Positions 6,032 to 9,518 of a stretch of 9,518 nucleotides of DNA are shown here, piece by piece. Source of the stretch: JBBSMX01 sp038232935 (GTDB lineage: Bacteria > Bacteroidota > Rhodothermia > Rhodothermales > JANQRZ01); the NCBI GenBank assembly GCA_038232935.1, contig JBBSMX010000156.1:1-9518 (forward strand), given 5' to 3'. Each line of letters starts with the position of its first letter. The stretch's first letter is position 1. A model generated the notes under the pieces. That model was not told the DNA's origin, did no database searches, and worked only from the letters and a program-made list of their open reading frames with translations. The position numbers were made by a program, and so were the translations under genes.

Positions 6032-7228
6032 TCAACAGGTTGTAGAGTGGGGGAGGCGCGATGCGGTGGAGATCGGCCGATGCGAGCCAGTGTGTGCGAC
6101 CTCTTCGTGCACGCCCCGCACGATGGCGATGACCCGCGCGCGGTCATGCTCCGTCAGACACGAACCGGAGGGCAGGCATAACCCCCGCTCGAACAAGCGG
6201 TCCGCCACCGCCCCGCCGATGGACTCGAAGCCGGCATAGACCGGCTGCCGGTGCATCGGTTTCCAGACGGGCCGCGCCTCGATGTTCTCGGCTTCGAGCA
6301 CGAGTCGCACCCGCTCCCGGTCCGCGCCGAACGCCTCGGGGTCGATCGTGAGGCACGTAAGCCAGCGGGTCGAGCGCCCCCACGAGGCCTCCGGCATGAA
6401 CGCGATGCCGGGCAGGCCGCCGAGGTGCTCGCGGTAGGCTGCGAAGTTGGCGCGGCGGGCGTCCACGCGGTCTTCGAGCACGCGGAGCTGCCCACGGCCG
6501 ATGCCGGCGAGCACGTTCGAGAGCCGGTAGTTGAAGCCGATCTCGCTGTGCTCGTAGTGCGGGGCCGCGTCGCGCGCCTGCGTCGCGAGCTTCCGGGCGT
6601 GGGCGGCGAGGTCGCCGTCCGCGGTGACGAGCATGCCGCCGCCGGAGGTCGTGATGATCTTGTTGCCGTTGAAGGAGAAGATGCCGGTCGTACCAAACGT
6701 CCCCGGTGCGTGCCCTTTGTAGGTCGCGCCGAGCGCCTCGGCCGCGTCCTCGACGAGCGTCACGCCGTAGCGTGCACAGAGCGCGACGAGCGGGTCGAGG
6801 TCGGCCGCCTGCCCGTAGAGATGGACGGCGACGAGGGCCTTCGGGCGCTTCCCGGCTTGGTCCCGCGCCCGCAGCACGTCCTCGACGAGGTTCGGGTCGA
6901 GGTTCCACGAGCGCCTCTCGCTGTCGATGAACGTCGGGACGCCGCCCTCGTAGAGGATCGGGTTGACGCTGGCGCAGAACGTGAGCGTGGAGACGAGCAC
7001 TTCGTCGCCCGTGCCGACACCCGCGAGGCGGAGGGCGAGGTGAAGCGCCGCCGTCCCCGAGCTGAGGGCGACGGCGTGTTCGGCCCCGACGTGCGCCGCG
7101 AACTCGCGCTCGAAGGCGTCCACGTGCGGCCCCACCGGGGCGACCCAGTTGGTGTCGAAGGCCTCGTGGACGAAGCGCAACTCGTCGTCGCCGAGGTGTG
7201 GGGGGGAGAGGTAGATGCGGTCGGGCAT
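6032..7228 (-). CDS. pglE: PLP sugar aminotransferase, PglE-like (DegT/DnrJ/EryC1/StrS)
   Basis: 398 residues from ATG 7228 (MPDRIYLSPPHLGDDEL); no Shine-Dalgarno site is evident. It belongs to the DegT/DnrJ/EryC1/StrS fold-type I family. EDAAEALGATYKG (160-172) carries the aspartate that binds the cofactor ring nitrogen (D161), and FSFNGNKIITTSGGGML (184-200) carries the PLP lysine K190. The blocks LSPPHLG, EDAAEALG, GNKIITTSGGGML, YEHSEIGFNYRLSN and EARPVWKPMH follow, as remembered, Campylobacter PglE very closely, more than generic ArnB-type enzymes. It should transfer an amino group from glutamate to C4 of UDP-4-keto-6-deoxy-GlcNAc. The C-terminus has about 20 extra residues rich in Ser, Thr and His after the normal end. 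Its stop overlaps a TTG by one register, but the real dehydratase start is 101 bases further on. Confidence 0.9.
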   Translation of the reverse strand: MPDRIYLSPPHLGDDELRFVHEAFDTNWVAPVGPHVDAFEREFAAHVGAEHAVALSSGTAALHLALRLAGVGTGDEVLVSTLTFCASVNPILYEGGVPTFIDSERRSWNLDPNLVEDVLRARDQAGKRPKALVAVHLYGQAADLDPLVALCARYGVTLVEDAAEALGATYKGHAPGTFGTTGIFSFNGNKIITTSGGGMLVTADGDLAAHARKLATQARDAAPHYEHSEIGFNYRLSNVLAGIGRGQLRVLEDRVDARRANFAAYREHLGGLPGIAFMPEASWGRSTRWLTCLTIDPEAFGADRERVRLVLEAENIEARPVWKPMHRQPVYAGFESIGGAVADRLFERGLCLPSGSCLTEHDRARVIAIVRGVHEEVAHTGSHRPISTASRLPHSTTC

Positions 7229-7270
7229 GAGTGGGGGCTACAATAAGTTAGGACGTACGCATTTGAGAAA

Positions 7271-7367
7271 CTCCTCCCCTCGGGGAGGTGCCGCCGGAGG
7301 GGGCGGAGTGGGTTGGCCGAGCGCCGGAGACCCCCCCAGCCGCTGCGCGACAGCTCCCCAAGGGGGG
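7271..7367. repeat. REP-like element with inverted ends
   Basis: A G/C-rich intergenic block. The left end has a 7-bp hairpin CCTCCCC/GGGGAGG at 7273-7288, running into GTGCCGCCGGAGGGGG. The right end (7331-7367), read on the minus strand, gives CCCCTTGGGGAGCTGTCGCG followed by CAGCGGCTGGGGGGG. The two ends are therefore related and inverted (GGGGAG[G/C]TG[C/T]CGC...), as in paired REP sequences. It lies between the broken HEPN gene and the aminotransferase gene, so it may also fold in the leader of the latter. Copy number in the genome cannot be seen from here. Confidence 0.55.
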
Positions 7368-7388
7368 CGGGGGCCAACGGCGTAACCC

Positions 7389-7635
7389 CTATAAGTTTTC
7401 GCTCAAGCGCTCCTGGGCGACGGTGTACGCGGCGCGGGCTTTCTCGACGAGATCGTCCGCCAGCGAGCGAGTGTACTGATGAAATCGTCCGGGTAGCGAG
7501 GGCTGACAGCGAAGTAGGAGAGCTCGGCCCAGGTTTCTCTGGAGCCGAATCCGTCATCAGAATGCGTATGGCCCGCAGGTCGGACTCCGCCTTCCGAAGC
7601 CATGCCTCCGCCGCGTGTCGCACGTCAGGGTGCAT
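7389..7635 (-). pseudogene. HEPN toxin gene, internally deleted and frameshifted
   Basis: Three pieces of one HEPN protein appear in three different frames. Frame A from ATG 7635 reads MHPDVRHAAEAWLRKAESDL and RAIRILM, a typical first HEPN helix. After about 7555 the sense moves to a second frame giving TWAELSYFAVSPRYPDDF, typical of the late part of this family. Near 7470 it moves again, to LADDLVEKARAAYTVAQERL ending in SENL and TAG at 7391-7389. The total is about 82 codons against roughly 125-135 for intact homologues, so about 40-50 residues of the middle are gone, including the region where the central helix and catalytic Arg-x4-His usually lie. The ATG overlaps the end of the upstream nucleotidyltransferase gene by 11 bases, the normal layout of an MNT-HEPN pair. 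RNase activity is very unlikely. Confidence 0.72.
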
Positions 7636-7960
7636 ACAACAGGACCCCCTCTTGGAATGCCGGATACGCGATGGTTCCAGGGATGTGCTTTTTCCTCTCC
7701 CATTCCTCCGGGCGCAGCACGAAAACGTCCTTCGGCATGGGCAGATCAGCCAACGCTTTCAAGAGGGCGAGGGCGATCTCGTTGCGGGACCCGTCGAACG
7801 AGGTGACGATCAGGAAATCCAGATCGCTGTCCGGCCCGGCCTCGCCCCGCGCCCACGATCCGAAGAGGAGCACCCGCTCGGGATGCACCACGGACAGAAT
7901 CCGCGCGACGGCTTCGTTCGTGATGGACAACGATAGGCTTGGATGCGAGTGCGTTTCCAT
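7625..7960 (-). CDS. MNT-type nucleotidyltransferase (antitoxin of an MNT-HEPN pair)
   Basis: 111 residues from ATG 7960, with a good Shine-Dalgarno AGAGAGG at 7974-7968, seven bases before the start. Minimal nucleotidyltransferase domain: LLFGSWARGEAGPDSDLDFL shows G34-S35 followed by exactly ten residues and then D46-L-D48, the GSx10DxD signature of MntA-type enzymes. Later come VFVLRPEEWERKK and an IPGTIAYPAFQEGVLLY tail, as in intact small MNT proteins, so this gene looks whole. In the Shewanella HepT/MntA pair, MntA silences the HEPN RNase by adding AMP to a tyrosine. Here the partner gene, which overlaps it by 11 bases, is broken. It starts 37 bases after the acetyltransferase stop on the same strand, so it may be read from the glycan operon promoter. 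Confidence 0.85.
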   Translation of the reverse strand: METHSHPSLSLSITNEAVARILSVVHPERVLLFGSWARGEAGPDSDLDFLIVTSFDGSRNEIALALLKALADLPMPKDVFVLRPEEWERKKHIPGTIAYPAFQEGVLLYAP

Positions 7961-7997
7961 GGTTGGTCCTCTCTAAGCAGGTTCAGGGTAGCAGCAG

Positions 7998-8630
7998 CTA
8001 CGAGTGAAGTTGAGAGAGGGGCCGGGCAGGAACGCCAACAGCCGTCACGTGGGCAGGTAAATCACGGGTGACGACACCCCCGGCCCCGACGGTCGTCCAC
8101 GCGCCCACGCGAACGCCCGGAAGCGCCGCGCTGGCGATGCCCATGAACACGCCTTCTTCCAGCGTGACGCCTCCGGCGAGGCGGGCTCCGGGAGCGAGGT
8201 GTACGTAGTCGCCGAGCGCGTTGTCGTGATCGGCAGACGCGCCGGTGTTGATAATCACGTGGGCACCGACGTCGGAATCCGGCTGGAGGACGGCTCCGGC
8301 GAACACCACCGAGCCCTCGCCCAGCCGCACCGTCGGATGCACGTGAGCGGCGGGATGCACGGCGGTCGCCCACCGCACCCGACCCTCAAGCTCCTCGGCG
8401 AGGCGACGGCGCACCGCGTTCGCGCCGATCGCGAGCACGCAGGTCGCGCCGAGCTCAGCGGCGCGCTCGACGGGACCGGCCACGACGCCGCCGAGCACAC
8501 GGGTGCCCCAGCGGGCCTCGTCGTCGTCCAGCACGCCGGCGACGAGGCGGCCTGCCGCCTGCAGCGTGGCGATCACGACCTTCGCGTGCCCGCCTGCTCC
8601 GATCACGTACACGCCTTCGGCATCCGTCAT
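7998..8630 (-). CDS. pglD: sugar O/N-acyltransferase, PglD/NeuD-like left-handed beta-helix
   Basis: 210 residues from ATG 8630. The frame is open further upstream, but this ATG overlaps the TGA of the preceding gene (ATGA, 8630-8627) and has GGGAGG at 8642-8637, six bases before it, so coupled translation is likely. The N-terminal Rossmann-like part starts VYVIGAGGHAKVV (7-19), the usual UDP-sugar-binding head of PglD and NeuD. The rest is a hexapeptide-repeat beta-helix (VHPTVRLGEGSVVFAGAVL, then GVTLEEGVFMGIASAALPGV) ending in GVPARPL. The likely catalytic base is H135 in GASADHDNALG, matching the PglD/NeuD active-site His. In this neighbourhood the expected reaction is acetyl-CoA-dependent acetylation of the C4 amino group of UDP-4-amino-6-deoxy-GlcNAc, giving UDP-N,N'-diacetylbacillosamine. 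By sequence alone, a sialic-acid-type NeuD role cannot be excluded. Confidence 0.85.
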   Translation of the reverse strand: MTDAEGVYVIGAGGHAKVVIATLQAAGRLVAGVLDDDEARWGTRVLGGVVAGPVERAAELGATCVLAIGANAVRRRLAEELEGRVRWATAVHPAAHVHPTVRLGEGSVVFAGAVLQPDSDVGAHVIINTGASADHDNALGDYVHLAPGARLAGGVTLEEGVFMGIASAALPGVRVGAWTTVGAGGVVTRDLPAHVTAVGVPARPLSQLHS

Positions 8631-9229
8631 CGCTCGCCTCCCAAAAACTCGGGCATCGTCGCGTGCTGGTCGGCGCTGATCCCCTCGCGCACGAACACCT
8701 TCCGGAGCGTCAGCCACAGGATCTTCAGGTCGAGCCCGAGCGAGGCGTGATCGACGTACCACACGTCGAGGGCGAATTTCTCATCCCACGAGAGCGCGTT
8801 GCGGCCGTTGACCTGCGCCCACCCCGTGATGCCCGGACGCACATCGTGACGGCGGGCCTGCTCGGGCGTGTAGCGGTCGAGATACTGCACCAGCAGCGGC
8901 CGGGGACCGACGAGGCTCATCTCGCCACGCAGGACGTTCCACAGCTCAGGCAACTCGTCCAGGCTACTAGCGCGCAGGAAGCGCCCGAAGCCCGTCAGGC
9001 GCTCGACGTCGGGGAGGAGCCCTCCGCTCGCGTCGCGGGCGTCCGTCATCGTGCGGAACTTGAGCATCGTGAACGGCGCGCCGTGGAGGCCGGGGCGCTC
9101 TTGCCGGAACAGCACCGGACTACCCAGCCGCCAGCGGACGAGTACGCCCAGCCCGAGCAACACCGGGCTCAAGACGGCCAGACTCGCTGCTGCCGCGATG
9201 CGGTCGAGCAACGGCTTCGTCGCGTGCAT
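8627..9229 (-). CDS. pglC: initiating phosphoglycosyl transferase, PglC/WcaJ-type
   Basis: 200 residues from ATG 9229 (MHATKPLLDRIAAAASLAVL). An ATG at 9256 and a TTG at 9283 would also be in frame, but PglC-size proteins usually start just before the K-x-x-x-D-R stretch leading into the membrane helix. The single re-entrant helix covers about 7-31, with the characteristic Ser-Pro break at 21-22. Then follow GSPVLFRQERPG (36-47), FTMLKFRTM (53-61), the catalytic Asp-Glu dyad D91-E92 in SSLDELPELWNVLRGEMSLV, and VGPRPLL (107-113). This monotopic enzyme transfers a phospho-sugar from UDP to undecaprenyl phosphate at the inner membrane. It is the minimal form without the long WbaP/WcaJ N-terminal domain, as expected for a bacillosamine-type starter enzyme. 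Its last codons carry the Shine-Dalgarno of the acetyltransferase gene. Confidence 0.88.
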   Translation of the reverse strand: MHATKPLLDRIAAAASLAVLSPVLLGLGVLVRWRLGSPVLFRQERPGLHGAPFTMLKFRTMTDARDASGGLLPDVERLTGFGRFLRASSLDELPELWNVLRGEMSLVGPRPLLVQYLDRYTPEQARRHDVRPGITGWAQVNGRNALSWDEKFALDVWYVDHASLGLDLKILWLTLRKVFVREGISADQHATMPEFLGGER

Positions 9230-9419
9230 GTACGAAGTAGGGGGCAGAACGGCCATGTTGGGGTGTGGGTGGAAGCCGCGCAAAACGGCTATTTTACCGC
9301 GTGGCCGAGGTGATCATATGATAGCACAGCTAGGTAACCGGAACGGCTAACTTTGCATCAAGCTTCTTCCAGCACGCACTTAGCTGGACTTTGGCCCTTT
9401 GAGATAGGCAGAGAATCGC
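9230..9419. other. A/T-richer leader region of the glycan cluster
   Basis: 190 bases without a supported gene, visibly richer in A and T than the rest. On the minus strand, TAAAAT at 9296-9291 could be a -10 box about 62 bases before the sugar transferase start, but no clear -35 partner is visible. A perfect 10-base palindrome, ATCATATGAT, occupies 9313-9322, where an operator could sit. Both readings are tentative. Confidence 0.35.
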
Positions 9420-9518
9420 TTATTCCATCCCAAGAGCGCCTTTTTCGATTAAACGATATGCCCGATTCAGACCCGACATCGATAAAAGGAAGCGGCGATC
9501 TGCTCTGGCTGCACGCAA
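9420..9518 (-). CDS. possible 3' end of a further minus-strand gene (partial)
   Basis: A minus-strand frame enters from the right edge and ends at TAA 9422-9420 after 32 residues (ending GLNRAYRLIEKGALGME). A helical, charged ending would be in place for another member of the glycan cluster, but codon use lacks the strong third-position GC bias of the neighbours. A second minus-strand frame is also open here, and on the plus strand an ATG at 9458 opens a frame to the edge (MPDSDPTSIKGSG...). I cannot tell which, if any, is real. Confidence 0.18.
   Translation of the reverse strand: MRAARADRRFLLSMSGLNRAYRLIEKGALGME

Noticed and set aside
5931..6035. Extended dehydratase N-terminus from TTG 6035 overlapping the aminotransferase stop
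   Set aside because: The extra 35 residues are Pro/Arg/Ser-rich and unlike the family, whereas ATG 5930 leads straight into the usual first membrane helix.
6251..7246. A 331-codon plus-strand frame opposite the aminotransferase
   Set aside because: Same mirror-frame composition without any motif; the minus strand encodes a complete PLP enzyme with its lysine.
6760..7635. A 291-codon minus-strand frame that starts with a HEPN helix and runs on past 7389 into the aminotransferase gene
   Set aside because: Only the first 27 or so residues look like HEPN. The rest is out-of-frame HEPN remnant, the G/C repeat and the aminotransferase gene in the wrong frame, so this is not a fusion protein.

Overview
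The window looks like chromosome from a high-GC, aerobic member of the Rhodothermia (Rhodothermota/Bacteroidota side), of the Rubricoccus/Rubrivirga/Salinibacter type. The evidence is strong GC bias at third codon positions, a type IX secretion (T9SS) C-terminal sorting domain (a Bacteroidota-group hallmark), few visible Shine-Dalgarno sites and G/C-rich intergenic repeats. This placement is inferred from content, not from a marker gene.

Layout. Bases 1-620 are a mobile-element graveyard: the last 41 codons of what looks like an IS630-type transposase, then a possible decayed IS4-like remnant on the minus strand. Bases 763-2703 (+) encode a CASTOR/POLLUX-like ion channel (two membrane helices, then two RCK-like NAD-binding halves). 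Bases 2765-3004 (+) encode a 79-residue SEC-C zinc-motif protein with one membrane helix, followed by three contiguous 17-bp G/C-rich repeats. Bases 3321-3719 (+) encode a 132-residue secreted protein that is little more than a signal peptide plus a T9SS sorting domain. Two bases later comes a 75-residue stand-alone LuxR-type HTH protein (3722-3949).

From 3981 to about 9229 every gene is on the minus strand. In transcription order: an initiating phosphoglycosyl transferase (PglC-like), a sugar N-acetyltransferase (PglD/NeuD-like), a nucleotidyltransferase antitoxin (MNT) with a broken HEPN toxin gene, a REP-like repeat, a PLP aminotransferase closely resembling PglE, and a membrane-bound 4,6-dehydratase (PglF/WbpM/CapD type). 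PglF, PglE and PglD activities are the three steps from UDP-GlcNAc to UDP-N,N'-diacetylbacillosamine, and PglC moves that sugar phosphate to undecaprenyl phosphate. The window therefore carries a complete gene set for making and lipid-loading a bacillosamine-type first sugar, interrupted in the middle by a decaying toxin-antitoxin module. The right edge (9230-9518) is visibly more A/T-rich and has no clear gene.

The most interesting items are the MNT/HEPN relic inside the bacillosamine cluster (antitoxin intact, toxin internally deleted and frameshifted), a perfect 15-bp inverted repeat built into the last codons and stop of the dehydratase gene, and the nearly cargo-less T9SS protein paired with a one-domain LuxR regulator. 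I saw no clearly new multi-gene system.
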